From positions 1 through 64,000 of the forward strand of contig OZ245921.1 in assembly GCA_965229695.1 (NCBI GenBank): a stretch of DNA of 64,000 bases. The letters run 5' to 3'. Below are positions 42,683 to 51,714 of the stretch, in pieces. The translations under genes were made by a program, and so were the position numbers. This DNA is from JANSYL01 sp965229695. Lineage in GTDB: Bacteria > Pseudomonadota > Alphaproteobacteria > Rhodobacterales > Rhodobacteraceae. The notes beneath the pieces were generated by a model that saw nothing but the letters and a program-made list of their open reading frames with translations, was not told the origin of the DNA and ran no database searches. The stretch's first letter is position 1, and the number at the start of each line of letters is the position of its first letter.

Positions 42683-43567
42683 ATGGAGATGCAGGACCGA
42701 CTCGATCCCTTGATCGCCGACCGGGCGCCCTGGCTGTTTGCGCCCCATCCGCCTGCGCGATGGGCCAAACAGGCGCTTGACCGGGTTCTGGGCTACCAAC
42801 GCACCATTGCCATCGCCACGGCGGTCCAACATATGCCCGCCGATCGGTTGATGCGGACCATGGCGCGGCTGATCGCGCGTCGGGTCGAGATATCGGGGCT
42901 GTCGCATATCCCAATCTCGGGGCCCGCCTTGATCGTGGCCAACCACCCGACCGGCATTGCCGACGGTTTGGTGCTTTACCGGTTGCTAGAGCGGCGGCGC
43001 CCGGATGCATTTTACTTCGCCAATGTCGATATTCTTAAGGTGTTGCCGCAGCTGGAGGCCCTGATCGCCCCCGTGGAATGGCGGCAGGAACGGCGCTCCC
43101 ACGGCAAGACGCGGCGAACGATGGCCTATACCCGCGCGGCATTGGATCAGGGGCGGCTGGGGGTGATATTCCCGTCCGGTCGTTTGGCAAAACGCCGGGG
43201 CATTCGGCTGGTGGAACGGCCCTGGATGGCTTCGGCCGCGATGATTGCGCGCAAATTCGATCTGCCGGTGATCCCGATCCATATCCGGGCGCGGAACTCG
43301 GCCCTTTTCTATGGCTTCGATGCGCTGCATCCCAGCCTGCGCGACATCACCCTGTTTCATGAAACTCTGAACAAGGCCCAAATGCGCTTCACCGTCACTG
43401 TCGGCACGCCGATCCCAGCCCATGCGTTGCCCCAAAACTCTGAGGCGGCCATTGCGGCGCTACGCCAGGCCACGCTGGGCCTGGGCGAATCTGGGGCCCA
43501 GGGGCAGCTTCTACTACGCCCTTTGCGACTGCCGGTTCCCCCGCGCCTGGCCCCACGTTGGTCCTAA
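42683..43567 (+). CDS. PlsC-like lysophospholipid acyltransferase
   Basis: A 294-residue acyltransferase. The core begins VEISGLSHIPISGPALIVANHPTGIADGLVLYRLL, where HPTGIAD replaces the usual H-x4-D (an H-x5-D spacing seen in the hemolysin-like/ornithine-lipid acyltransferase branch), followed by VIFPSGRLAKRRGIRLVERPW (the F-P-S-G substrate motif) and LPVIPIHIRARNSALFYGFD. Probably makes a membrane lipid other than plain phosphatidate. An initiating ATG at 42683 with a second one two codons on. Confidence 0.82.
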   Translation: MEMQDRLDPLIADRAPWLFAPHPPARWAKQALDRVLGYQRTIAIATAVQHMPADRLMRTMARLIARRVEISGLSHIPISGPALIVANHPTGIADGLVLYRLLERRRPDAFYFANVDILKVLPQLEALIAPVEWRQERRSHGKTRRTMAYTRAALDQGRLGVIFPSGRLAKRRGIRLVERPWMASAAMIARKFDLPVIPIHIRARNSALFYGFDALHPSLRDITLFHETLNKAQMRFTVTVGTPIPAHALPQNSEAAIAALRQATLGLGESGAQGQLLLRPLRLPVPPRLAPRWS

Positions 43568-43633
43568 TCGCTTGAGTTTTTGGACCTGCCCCGCAGGTGC
43601 CCCCGCCCTGCCCAAAAAACGGCACAATTCCAG

Positions 43634-44059
43634 ATGCAAACTACGCCCATGACTGGGTATATCGAATACGCCTCTCGCCCCGGCAGCACGGGGCTTAGCT
43701 TGATCACATTGGGCGGGCTTTCGGGTCTTGCCGCGCTTGTCTGGCATTCCGCGCCGGGCATGGTGATCCTTGTGGCCATGCCAGCCATCGCGATTTGCAT
43801 GTATCAAACCGTTGTCACGCCCACCTTTGGCCTTCGCATGGGGCGCAATGAATGGGTGATCCTGGACGGGGTCGATGACAAGCGCATCGATGCAGCCGAT
43901 ATCGCCTATCTTAGGGTGATCGAACGTGGCGGCGTTACGCGTGCCAGCGTGGTGCTTTATTCCGGCGTCGAGCTTGAGGTGCCCTTGGGCATGGAACAAG
44001 ACCCGCTGGATCTGATCCGGGATGCGACCGATTTGGGCGTGCCGGTCCGCAGCAGCTAA
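43634..44059 (+). CDS. Small membrane protein of unknown function
   Basis: A 141-residue protein with a hydrophobic hairpin (GLSLITLGGLSGLAALVW and GMVILVAMPAIAICMYQTVV, about residues 18-57) and a cytoplasmic domain of about 80 residues (GLRMGRNEWVILDGVDDKRIDAADIAYLRVIERGG ... VVLYSGVELEVPLG), a pattern like small PH-like membrane proteins. I recognise no family with certainty. The ATG at 43649 is an alternative start. It faces the lysozyme-like genes tail-to-tail with 8 nt between. Confidence 0.6.
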   Translation: MQTTPMTGYIEYASRPGSTGLSLITLGGLSGLAALVWHSAPGMVILVAMPAIAICMYQTVVTPTFGLRMGRNEWVILDGVDDKRIDAADIAYLRVIERGGVTRASVVLYSGVELEVPLGMEQDPLDLIRDATDLGVPVRSS

Positions 44060-44067
44060 TCCAAACT

Positions 44068-44925
44068 TTAGTGAACCGGGCGCTGCAGCGGCTCGGGTGA
44101 GACAAGCGGCGCCATCACCGCCGTGCCCGGCGCGATTGCGCGCAGCAACAGGCTTTGCGGGCGCGGGTCCGGGCGGCGGCGCGATTGGCAATAGGATTGG
44201 CTGCTGACCCAATCGCGCATGTCATTGCGCTTGCGCGAAGAATGGAACGGCCCCCAATCAGCCGCGACCCCCCGCATCCCCTCTGACACGACCCCATCAC
44301 GCGGCACGGTGATTGCCATGATCCGAATACCACAGCGAAGATTATCAACCCCATTCAGCAAGGCCTGACCGCTGCGAACCGAACAGTTGCGATAGCGCGC
44401 GGTGCCGGGCGCAATTTGGACCAGTCCAAACCAGCGCCCACCGCCGCCAACCGCGTGGGGCCTGTGCGTGCTTTCATGCCAGGCCAAGGTCGATACAAGC
44501 CCGGTCCAAAACGCCGCGCGCCCGGCGCGGTCGGCTTGCACATAACCTGGGCACCAATGGATGATGTCGCGCGGCACCACATCCAAAAGCGGTGCGCCCG
44601 GCCCGCGCAGCGCCGACATGACCGCCATCGACCAACGCGTACCGTCGGGGTGATCATCCCAGCGCGCACTGGGCAGTTCCCAGCCTTCACGCTGTTCGGG
44701 GCGATAGCTGCGCGCAGGCGCCAAAGGGCTGATCGGATCAAGATCGGGCAAGGGCGTTGCTGCAAGGCCAAAGGCCGCCTCCTGCATCTGCGCCTCGCCC
44801 GGCTGCGGATCAGCCATAACCGGCACATCCATGCTAGAGGCGACCGGCACACCGCCGGTCTGCGCCCAAAGCTCAGCCGGTAAAAACCCGCAAATCATGC
44901 AGAGAATGGCCCGTAGGCGGCCCAT
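44068..44925 (-). CDS. Secreted SLT-type (lysozyme-like) transglycosylase, paralog 1
   Basis: A 285-residue exported protein. Signal peptide at 1-21 (AILCMICGFLPAELWAQ). A proline-rich spacer precedes the catalytic part: WHESTHRPHAVGGGGRWFGLVQIAPGTARYRNC, whose Glu (residue 151) is the expected catalytic acid, and GVAADWGPFHSSRKRNDMRDWVSSQSYCQ. GGGGGAGG lies 6 nt upstream of the ATG at 44925. It would cleave peptidoglycan. It is a tandem paralog of the next gene with a longer N- and C-terminus. Confidence 0.75.
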   Translation of the reverse strand: MGRLRAILCMICGFLPAELWAQTGGVPVASSMDVPVMADPQPGEAQMQEAAFGLAATPLPDLDPISPLAPARSYRPEQREGWELPSARWDDHPDGTRWSMAVMSALRGPGAPLLDVVPRDIIHWCPGYVQADRAGRAAFWTGLVSTLAWHESTHRPHAVGGGGRWFGLVQIAPGTARYRNCSVRSGQALLNGVDNLRCGIRIMAITVPRDGVVSEGMRGVAADWGPFHSSRKRNDMRDWVSSQSYCQSRRRPDPRPQSLLLRAIAPGTAVMAPLVSPEPLQRPVH

Positions 44926-45014
44926 GCGCATCCTCCCCCAGACAAGACGCATCCGGGGCAATCTGCCGATATGGGCCGCTTAACGCAAGAAAAACTGGGG
45001 ATAAGCCCCGTTTG

Positions 45015-45602
45015 CTAGCCTTGGCAGAAGCTTTGCTGGCGAATCCACCGGCGCATATCTTCGCGCTTGTGGCTTTGGCTGGAATGCATCGGGCCCCAAT
45101 CGGCCGCCACGCCCCGGTTCCCGCGCGACACCATGTTGTCGCGCGGCACGGTCGTGGCCCAAATGCGATAGGCACAGCTTACGTTGTCGGCCCCATCCAG
45201 CAGCGCTTGGCCACTTGTCGCCTCGCATTGATAAAAACGCGCGGTCGCCGGAGAGATTTGCACCAGGCCAAACCAGCGCCCGCCGCCGCCAACCACCGTG
45301 GGGTTCCAGGTGCTTTCGTGGCGCGCCAAGGTCGACATCAGCCCAACCCAGAACTCGCGGCGTTCTTCTAGATCATTGTCGGTATAGGCCGGGCACCATT
45401 CATCGATATCGTCAGGCACGATGGTCGGCAGGATCGCGGCATGGGTATCGAGCGCGGCAAAGCTTGCCGCCTCCCATGCCTCATGGCCGGGCACATGGGC
45501 CCAACGCATCACCGTTGGCTCGGCATCATCCTGGCCAAAGGCCATCAGGCCGCAGCCGGAGAGCAGAAAAAGCGCTGCAATGGGTGCAAAAAGGAACCGC
45601 AT
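45015..45602 (-). CDS. SLT-type (lysozyme-like) lipoprotein, paralog 2
   Basis: A 195-residue protein with a lipoprotein signal (LFLLSGC, lipidated Cys at 17). The catalytic core is RHESTWNPTVVGGGGRWFGLVQISPATARFYQC (Glu 96), ending GVAADWGPMHSSQSHKREDMRRWIRQQSFCQ, nearly colinear with paralog 1; both also share W-C-P and other cysteines. It lies 89 nt upstream of paralog 1, probably in one operon. An upstream ATG at 45617 (5 codons earlier) is possible. Likely acts on peptidoglycan from the inner leaflet of the outer membrane. Confidence 0.75.
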   Translation of the reverse strand: MRFLFAPIAALFLLSGCGLMAFGQDDAEPTVMRWAHVPGHEAWEAASFAALDTHAAILPTIVPDDIDEWCPAYTDNDLEERREFWVGLMSTLARHESTWNPTVVGGGGRWFGLVQISPATARFYQCEATSGQALLDGADNVSCAYRIWATTVPRDNMVSRGNRGVAADWGPMHSSQSHKREDMRRWIRQQSFCQG

Positions 45603-45913
45603 CTGAGGTCTCGTCATTGAATTCGGACGGGGCCTTTTGCGCCAAATGCGCTTTTGGAACAAGCCTGTTGTTCTTAGCGGCAGCGGTCCGCCGCGGCGCC
45701 ATCGGCAGCCTGTTGCCCGCCAAATCACCCCACAAGGCTGTTCGGGAGCCTCGGCCCCACCAACGTCACGCGCAAAGACCGCTCTATTGCATCTATCAAA
45801 ATCCTATGGCGCCCAGACCTGCGCCGATTATAGTCGGCGTCTGCGAGACCAGACCGCCCCAGGTCCACATGACTTAAAAAGGCACATGAAAAAGCGCGCA
45901 TCCCAAGACGAAC

Positions 45914-46846
45914 ATGACGAAATCTAAAACGCCGCCGATCCTATTTCTGATTTTTAACCGCCCGGAAAAGACGCGTCAGTCTTTTGAATGCTTGCGCCAA
46001 GCCAAGCCAAGCCGCCTATACGTTGCGGCTGACGGGCCGCGCGTTGACCGGCCCGGAGAAGCCGAACTATGCGCCCAAACCCGCGCCATTATTGAGGAGG
46101 TCGACTGGCCCTGCGAGGTCCATCGCCTCTATCGAGATGATAACTTGGGGTGCGGGCGGGCCGTCGCAAGTGCCGTCACCTGGTTCTTCGATCATGAACC
46201 CGAGGGGGTTATTGTGGAAGACGACATCGTTCTGGACCAAAGCTTCTTCCGCTTTTCGGCGGAGATGCTGGAGCGGTATCGGGACGACCCACGCATCACC
46301 TCGATCACAGCCTGCAATATGCTCCCCGACGACTTTGAATATGCCGAAAACCATAGCTATTATTTTGGTTCGATCTGTCATGTCTGGGGCTGGGCAAGCT
46401 GGCGCCGGGCTTGGAAGCATTTCGATGCCGGGTTTAATGGTATTGAGACGCTAGAAGCAGAAGCTTTTATTGAGCGCATGTGCCCGATCCCGGGTGCTGC
46501 AAAGTATTGGCTAGGCGTCTTCAAGCAAACCCGAGATGGCGAAATCGACACCTGGGACTATCCTTGGGTGTATAGCCAGTGGCGGTCTGGCGGATATGTC
46601 ATCACCCCGCGGCGAAATCTCATGCAAAATATCGGCTTCGGAGACAACGCAACCCACACGACCGACCCAAACGCGATGGAAGCTGGTTTAAGAGCCCGTT
46701 CCCTAAAATTCCCTCTAAGCCACCCGGACCGCATGGTTATCGACTGGGGCGCAATCCGGTATGTGGCGATAAACCATTATCGGATTAAACCACCCAAATG
46801 GCGTGACCGCCTTCGTCGCTTTGCGCGCGGGTCTTGGGCGAAATAG
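45914..46846 (+). CDS. Glycosyltransferase (GT2-like, hemolytic-protein HlpA type)
   Basis: A 310-residue GT-A enzyme: PPILFLIFNRPEKTRQSFECLRQAKPSRLYVAADGPR at the start, metal site VIVEDDIVLDQSFFRF, then HVWGWASWRRAWKHFDAG and NIGFGDNATHT. This pattern belongs to a surface-glycan glycosyltransferase group common in Rhodobacterales genomes. No operon partner. GC looks slightly lower than nearby genes. Confidence 0.8.
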   Translation: MTKSKTPPILFLIFNRPEKTRQSFECLRQAKPSRLYVAADGPRVDRPGEAELCAQTRAIIEEVDWPCEVHRLYRDDNLGCGRAVASAVTWFFDHEPEGVIVEDDIVLDQSFFRFSAEMLERYRDDPRITSITACNMLPDDFEYAENHSYYFGSICHVWGWASWRRAWKHFDAGFNGIETLEAEAFIERMCPIPGAAKYWLGVFKQTRDGEIDTWDYPWVYSQWRSGGYVITPRRNLMQNIGFGDNATHTTDPNAMEAGLRARSLKFPLSHPDRMVIDWGAIRYVAINHYRIKPPKWRDRLRRFARGSWAK

Positions 46847-46969
46847 CGGAATGCGCCGCCTAGCCGCCCGCCTCTATTGTCTGACCTCGGCAAAGGTCAA
46901 CTCGCAACGAAAAGCGCATTCGTCGATGTTGTGATATCGCCAACCTGCCAAGCGCGAAGAAAGGAAACC

Positions 46970-47959
46970 ATGGAAATCGCCCCCGACATGGCCGCGTTTC
47001 GCGCCGCTGCGGATCGGATCGAGCAGACCAAGGCCAGCGGCGCGACCCGGCTTGATCTGAGCGATGGCTGGTTTGTCGGCTTGAAAGAACTGCCCAAGCG
47101 CGTGACCGATCTAACGCAATTACGCGAGCTTTCTCTCGCCCGCACCGAGATCGATGATCTTTCGCATTTGGCCGGAATGCCGTTTCTGGAAACCATCCGC
47201 CTCGGCGGCTGTCAGGCGCGGGATTTCGCCCCGCTGACCGAGGTCGCCGCGCTGCGCAGCCTGACGCTGCATGATACCGCGTTCTCTGATCTGACGATCC
47301 TTGCGGATCTGCCTGATTTGCAGATTCTCATCGCAAGCAACTGCCCGATCGCCGATTTTGCGCCGCTGGACAGGATGAAAAGCCTACGCTCGCTCGACCT
47401 CAGCCGCACTGGGTTCAAAGACCTGCGTCTACTGCAAAACCTTCCCAACTTGAGATGGCTGACCCTCAATCACACCCATCTGCGCGATCTGACCCCGCTG
47501 GAACAAATGCCCCAACTGGAAGCATTGAGCCTCTCAGGCATCCCGGCGGAGGATTTCACCCCGATCCGCGCGCTGCGTAATCTTGTCGAGTTAGAGCTAA
47601 GCGGCACCCAGATTGACGATCTGGCGCCCATCGAAGGGCTAACGCGCCTGGAACAGCTTGACCTTTGCGAAACAGCGGTCTGTGACATAAGCGTTTTGAG
47701 CGGGTTGCAGGCGCTGAAAGGCGTTGACCTGGCGGGCAGTGCGGTTGCCGATTTCTCGCCAATCCTGGCCCTGCCCGGCTTGACCGCAGATGGCGCAGAT
47801 CAAGGGGATTGCGCCTATTTCGGGTTTGAGGACACACCCGGTGCCGCCGCCGACCCGGAATGGGCCCGTGTGGCCAAGCGGAATTACGACAACCAGGACT
47901 CGCGCGCCGCGATCACCTATATGATCGAATTGCGCAGAGCGGCTGAGGGTGCCGGTTAG
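46970..47959 (+). CDS. Leucine-rich repeat protein (ten 22-residue repeats)
   Basis: A 329-residue cytoplasmic protein, no signal peptide. From about residue 48 to 268 it is ten near-exact 22-residue repeats of the form L-x-x-L-x-x-L-x-L-x-x-T-x-[IVF]-x-D-[LF]-x-[PH]-[LI]-x-x-[LM], an internalin/SDS22-like spacing. A helical cap of about 45 residues precedes them, and an acidic C-terminal tail (DDNQDSRAAITYMIELRRAAEG-like) follows. Such proteins bind other proteins; the partner is unknown. AAAGGA lies just upstream of the ATG. Confidence 0.85.
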   Translation: MEIAPDMAAFRAAADRIEQTKASGATRLDLSDGWFVGLKELPKRVTDLTQLRELSLARTEIDDLSHLAGMPFLETIRLGGCQARDFAPLTEVAALRSLTLHDTAFSDLTILADLPDLQILIASNCPIADFAPLDRMKSLRSLDLSRTGFKDLRLLQNLPNLRWLTLNHTHLRDLTPLEQMPQLEALSLSGIPAEDFTPIRALRNLVELELSGTQIDDLAPIEGLTRLEQLDLCETAVCDISVLSGLQALKGVDLAGSAVADFSPILALPGLTADGADQGDCAYFGFEDTPGAAADPEWARVAKRNYDNQDSRAAITYMIELRRAAEGAG

Positions 47960-47991
47960 GCGGCTTCTACTTTTGCGTCTTTTGGAAAACG

Positions 47992-48068
47992 TGGCGCGGT
48001 TGACGGGGCTCGAACCCGCGACCCCCGGCGTGACAGGCCGGTACTCTAACCAACTGAGCTACAACCGC
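47992..48068 (-). tRNA. tRNA-Asp (GTC), copy 1
   Basis: 77-nt cloverleaf with encoded CCA. Acceptor GCGGTTG/CAACCGC, D-arm AGCTCAGTTGG, anticodon stem CCGGC-CTGTCAC-GCCGG giving anticodon GTC, T-arm GGGTTCGAGCCC. Identical to the copy 107 bp to the right. Confidence 0.97.
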
Positions 48069-48098
48069 GCGTGGCGCTTGGCATTCGTGACATGGCAG

Positions 48099-48175
48099 TG
48101 GCGCGGTTGACGGGGCTCGAACCCGCGACCCCCGGCGTGACAGGCCGGTACTCTAACCAACTGAGCTACAACCGC
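48099..48175 (-). tRNA. tRNA-Asp (GTC), copy 2
   Basis: Same 77-nt gene as copy 1, base for base, separated from it by 30 bp. Anticodon GTC, encoded CCA. Being on the minus strand it is the upstream member of the pair. Confidence 0.97.
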
Positions 48176-48287
48176 GCAGCCATGCCGCCGATATGCTTCG
48201 GCGTGGCGTGTGGTCTATGCGCCCCGGCGAAGGGCGTCAAGCAGTCTTGCGCGGGATTTGCGGCTTTCATCCATGGTTTTGCGCACC

Positions 48288-49265
48288 TTAGCCGCGCCGC
48301 GTCGGTGGCCGCGCGTTGATCGGCGCGTCGCGTTGGCGTTCGCGGGCAAAGACATACAATCCCCCGCTGGCGATCAAGACCATACCAACGGCCATCCAAA
48401 CCCCTGGAATCTCGCCAAAAACCAGCCAGCCTAGGAACACCGCCATGGGCAGGGCGACGTATTCGTAAGAGGCAACGGTTGCCGCATCGCCAATCCGATA
48501 GGCTTGGCTAAGCGTGTAGCCAATCCCCCCTGACAACAGCCCGAGAATCACGAACAGCCCCAAATCGCTGGGCGCGGGCCAAATCCATGGGCGCAGCAGG
48601 AACACCAGGCTTTCATGTTCCACCAACGGCAAAAATCGCCCGTCACCGGCCACAAAAAAGAAGATCGTGCTGACGATCAGAAAGGCGATTTGGATGTAAA
48701 ACGCCATGGCCGAGGCCGCCGAGCGGACACCCAGTTTCCGGGTCAACACCTGCATTCCCGCGTAACAAAGCGCGGCAATCAAGGGCAGGGTCAGGCTGAT
48801 GCGGCTGATCCCGCCCCAATCGACGCCGGGCGCCATCATCACCATGACGCCCGCAAAGCCAATCAACAGCGCGATCAGACGGTGCTTGCCCACCCGTTCC
48901 CCCAAAACGGGGATCGCCAGAACCGTGATCAACAGTGGCGCCACAAAGAACAGCGCCGTCGCGGCACCCAGGGGCATCACCGCAAGGGCCGCGAAATAGG
49001 TCATGTTGGCCATCACGATCAGCCCGGCGCGGATCGCGTGCAGGCCGGGCTTGTCGGTTTTCAGCAAACGCACCCCGCCTTCGAAATACAGAAAGGTCGA
49101 GGTCGCAATCAGACCGATGGCCGAGCGCACAAACACCATCTGATGCAACGGATAGCCACCCGACAACAGCTTGATCAGCATATCGTTGAGCGAGATGAAC
49201 AGCATCGCGATCAAGATCATCACGATGGCCCGTGATGTGTTGTTTTCGGCGATGGTTGGGGTCAT
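48288..49265 (-). CDS. DMT superfamily (EamA) transporter
   Basis: A 325-residue inner-membrane protein with ten hydrophobic helices in two EamA halves (LFISLNDMLIKLLSGGYPLHQMVFVRS ... PLGAATALFFVAPLLITVLAIPVLGERVG; then YRIGDAATVASYEYVALPMAVFLGWLVFGEIP). It is probably a metabolite exporter; the substrate is not readable. It starts 2 nt after the GNAT gene, so the two are co-transcribed. Confidence 0.88.
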   Translation of the reverse strand: MTPTIAENNTSRAIVMILIAMLFISLNDMLIKLLSGGYPLHQMVFVRSAIGLIATSTFLYFEGGVRLLKTDKPGLHAIRAGLIVMANMTYFAALAVMPLGAATALFFVAPLLITVLAIPVLGERVGKHRLIALLIGFAGVMVMMAPGVDWGGISRISLTLPLIAALCYAGMQVLTRKLGVRSAASAMAFYIQIAFLIVSTIFFFVAGDGRFLPLVEHESLVFLLRPWIWPAPSDLGLFVILGLLSGGIGYTLSQAYRIGDAATVASYEYVALPMAVFLGWLVFGEIPGVWMAVGMVLIASGGLYVFARERQRDAPINARPPTRRG

Positions 49266-49267
49266 GG

Positions 49268-49777
49268 CTATTCCGGTGGGCTCAAGCGGCGCAGCAAATC
49301 TGCGCCACAGGTCCAGCTAACGCGGCGTTCCAGGACAAAACCGTCTAAAAACGGCACTTTGATCGGATCGCCTTCTTGGCCGCCCCAAGCGGCATAGATG
49401 CGCCGCGCTGCGTCATTCCCATCCAGCACATAGAGAAAAACCGGCCGCTGGCCCGCTTGCTTGGCAAGATAGCGCATCAAGGACCGGCCCGCGCCTTTCC
49501 CGCGCGCACGACGCGCCACATGCAGATTGTCGAGAAACAACCCCGCATCGCCATCGATGGCAAAGACGGCAAAGCCAATCAGCCCCTCGGCCTCCCGCGC
49601 CGCGACCACGGATTGACGGGAAAGCGCCTCCGCATCCCATTTCGCATCCATATAGGCCTCGAGCGGGGCCTGCAGCGCCGCATCGGGCAGCAAGCCGCGA
49701 TAGTCCTGCCGCCAATTCGCGGTGTGGAGCGATCTTAGCTTTGGGATGTCGGACAGGGTGGCAGGGGTCAGCTCCAT
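49268..49777 (-). CDS. GNAT family N-acetyltransferase
   Basis: A 169-residue GNAT protein. The acetyl-CoA loop is VARRARGKGAGRSLMRYLAKQA (R-x-x-G-x-G/A) near residues 89-110, preceded by FLDNLHV and followed by VLDGNDAARRIYAAWGGQEG. Substrate unknown. It is immediately upstream of the DMT transporter, an arrangement that would fit export after acetylation, but this is a guess. Confidence 0.85.
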   Translation of the reverse strand: MELTPATLSDIPKLRSLHTANWRQDYRGLLPDAALQAPLEAYMDAKWDAEALSRQSVVAAREAEGLIGFAVFAIDGDAGLFLDNLHVARRARGKGAGRSLMRYLAKQAGQRPVFLYVLDGNDAARRIYAAWGGQEGDPIKVPFLDGFVLERRVSWTCGADLLRRLSPPE

Positions 49778-49840
49778 GGCCGGACTTTGGCCAGGGCGAT
49801 CGGGCGGGGCAAGCGAATTGCGCCGCCCGATCAGGTCAGG

Positions 49841-50779
49841 TCATTTTTCGGGAAGGGGAATAAATTCCGCATTATCCGTGGGTGGCAGCTGGAACCGGCC
49901 ATGCATCCAATCGCCTGCGCGCCAAGCTTCCTTCGCGGCTTCGATCCGCTCCTTTGAGGAGGCGACGAAGTTCCACCAGATGTAACGCGACCCTTCCAGC
50001 GTTTCGCCGCCCAAAAGCATAACACGCGCGCCGTCGGCCCCCGCTGTCATCGACACCGTATCACCGGGGCGGAACACCATCATCTGGCCCGGCTCAAACA
50101 CCTGACCCGCGATGGTGACAGACCCGCTGACCACATAAGCCCCGCGATCTTCGTGATCGTCGGGCATGGGCAGCTTCGCGCCAGGCTCCAAATGCGCATC
50201 GGCATAAAACATCTCTGACGCGGTCGGCACGGGTGCGCGTTCGCCATAGGCATGGCCCAGGATCAGACGCAGGGATTTCCCCTCCCCCTCCAGCATCGGC
50301 AACTCATCCTTGGCGGCATGGACAAAATCCGGCGCAGTGTCTTCGGCGTCTTTGGGCAAGGCGATCCAGGTTTGAATGCCGAACAGGCTATAGGGCTGCT
50401 TCAACATCTCCCCGTCGACGCGCTCTGAATGGGTGATGCCGTGACCCGCCGTCATCAGATTGACCGCGCCCGGTTCGATCCATTGATCGGTGCCCAGACT
50501 GTCACGGTGGTGAAACTTACCTTTGTAAAGATAGGTGACCGTCGCCAGCCCGATATGCGGATGCGGGCGAATGTCGATCCCCTGCCCCGTGACGAACTCC
50601 GCCGGGCCCATCTGATCAAAAAAGATGAACGGGCCGACCATTTGCCGCTTGGGTGCGGGCAAGGCGCGGCGCACTTCAAAATCCCCCAGATCGCGCGCAC
50701 GGGGCACGATCACGGTTTCGACCGCATCGACGGCATCGCCGATCGGTACTTCGGGGTCGAGGATTGGGTTCCAGCTCAT
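49841..50779 (-). CDS. Pirin family protein
   Basis: A 312-residue bicupin. Metal-binding histidines in the N-terminal cupin: RPHPHIGLATVTYLYKGKFHHRDSLG and TAGHGITHSERV; the C-terminal cupin ends with LLGGETLEGSRYIWWNFVASSKERIEAAKEAW, typical of YhhW/pirin-like proteins, some of which are quercetin dioxygenases. The start at 50779 is correct by homology; a much longer frame upstream runs into tRNA-Val. Confidence 0.9.
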   Translation of the reverse strand: MSWNPILDPEVPIGDAVDAVETVIVPRARDLGDFEVRRALPAPKRQMVGPFIFFDQMGPAEFVTGQGIDIRPHPHIGLATVTYLYKGKFHHRDSLGTDQWIEPGAVNLMTAGHGITHSERVDGEMLKQPYSLFGIQTWIALPKDAEDTAPDFVHAAKDELPMLEGEGKSLRLILGHAYGERAPVPTASEMFYADAHLEPGAKLPMPDDHEDRGAYVVSGSVTIAGQVFEPGQMMVFRPGDTVSMTAGADGARVMLLGGETLEGSRYIWWNFVASSKERIEAAKEAWRAGDWMHGRFQLPPTDNAEFIPLPEK

Positions 50780-50981
50780 GGCATCACCTTTGGGGCTGCA
50801 TTTGATTGAGCTGTAAAGTAATCCGATTTTCAGAAAAGTAGAGACGAAGCGGGGAACACGCGCTGTTCTTCTGCGCACACAAAGCAGATATTTTCCTCGT
50901 AGGATCCGCAAAAATGCGCTGTCCTGCACGGCGTGGATACAGCTTGCACCCGCCAGAGCGTCTACCAAGCAAAAGGGAAAA

Positions 50982-51057
50982 TGGTGGGTGGTGAGGGGCT
51001 CGAACCCCCGACATCCTCGGTGTAAACGAGACGCTCTACCAACTGAGCTAACCACCC
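50982..51057 (-). tRNA. tRNA-Val (TAC)
   Basis: 76-nt gene with encoded CCA. Acceptor GGGTGGT/ACCACCC, anticodon arm TCTCG-TTTACAC-CGAGG giving TAC, T-arm GGGGGTTCGAGCCCC. It reads GUA and probably other valine codons. Confidence 0.96.
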
Positions 51058-51115
51058 ATCCGGGCCGCGAAGCACTTAGCCAATGGCGCGGGTGCGCGCA
51101 AGGGTTGAAAGCGCA

Positions 51116-51688
51116 CTAGTCCGACAGAACCTGTGCCACGCCGCCAGCCACATGGTGCACCACCCCCTGCCCGCCCGGCAGATCGGACAAATCCTGCACC
51201 GACCGGCCCAAAACGATGCAGCGCAGGATACGTGAGGTGACACCATGGGTCACCAATACCGTTGGGCCATTCAACTCATCCAAAACCGCGCGGCAACGGG
51301 CCGCCATCCTCTCCAGGCTTTCGCCGCCGGGCGCGGTGAACTTCCAAAGATGGGGGTCTTCATCCCCCGCAACATGTGGGTTTGCGTCGGAAATCTCGGA
51401 CAGCTTGCGCCCCGCCCATTCGCCCAGATCAATCTCCATCAATCGTGGATCGCGCGTGAACACCTGCCCCGAACAAGCGATTTCTGCCGTGCGCAGGGCG
51501 CGCGGTGAGGGGCTGGTGACCACCGGCAATGGGCCCGGCAACGCGCGGGCCAGAATGCGCCCTTGCGCCTCGGCCTGCGCGACCCCGCGCGCGGTCAAAG
51601 GGCTATCTAAATGCCCCTGCAACCGCTCGGCGGCGTTCCATTCGGTTTCGCCATGGCGCAACACGAAAATCTCGGGCCAGTCGGTCAC
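51116..51688 (-). CDS. Histidine phosphatase family protein
   Basis: A 190-residue phosphoglycerate-mutase-like phosphatase. RHG motif EIFVLRHGETEWNAAERLQGHLDSPLTARG holds the phosphorylated His; the second His is in VLVTHGVTSRILR. Resembles CobC/PhoE-type phosphatases; substrate uncertain. It lies between the two tRNA-Val genes, all on the same strand. Confidence 0.88.
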   Translation of the reverse strand: MTDWPEIFVLRHGETEWNAAERLQGHLDSPLTARGVAQAEAQGRILARALPGPLPVVTSPSPRALRTAEIACSGQVFTRDPRLMEIDLGEWAGRKLSEISDANPHVAGDEDPHLWKFTAPGGESLERMAARCRAVLDELNGPTVLVTHGVTSRILRCIVLGRSVQDLSDLPGGQGVVHHVAGGVAQVLSD

Positions 51689-51714
51689 GCTTACCTGCCG
51701 TCAAAGGGGGGAAA

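Noticed and set aside
50780..51055. Long upstream extension of the pirin gene
   Set aside because: It runs through tRNA-Val in the same strand and has no pirin similarity; the start at 50779 fits the family.
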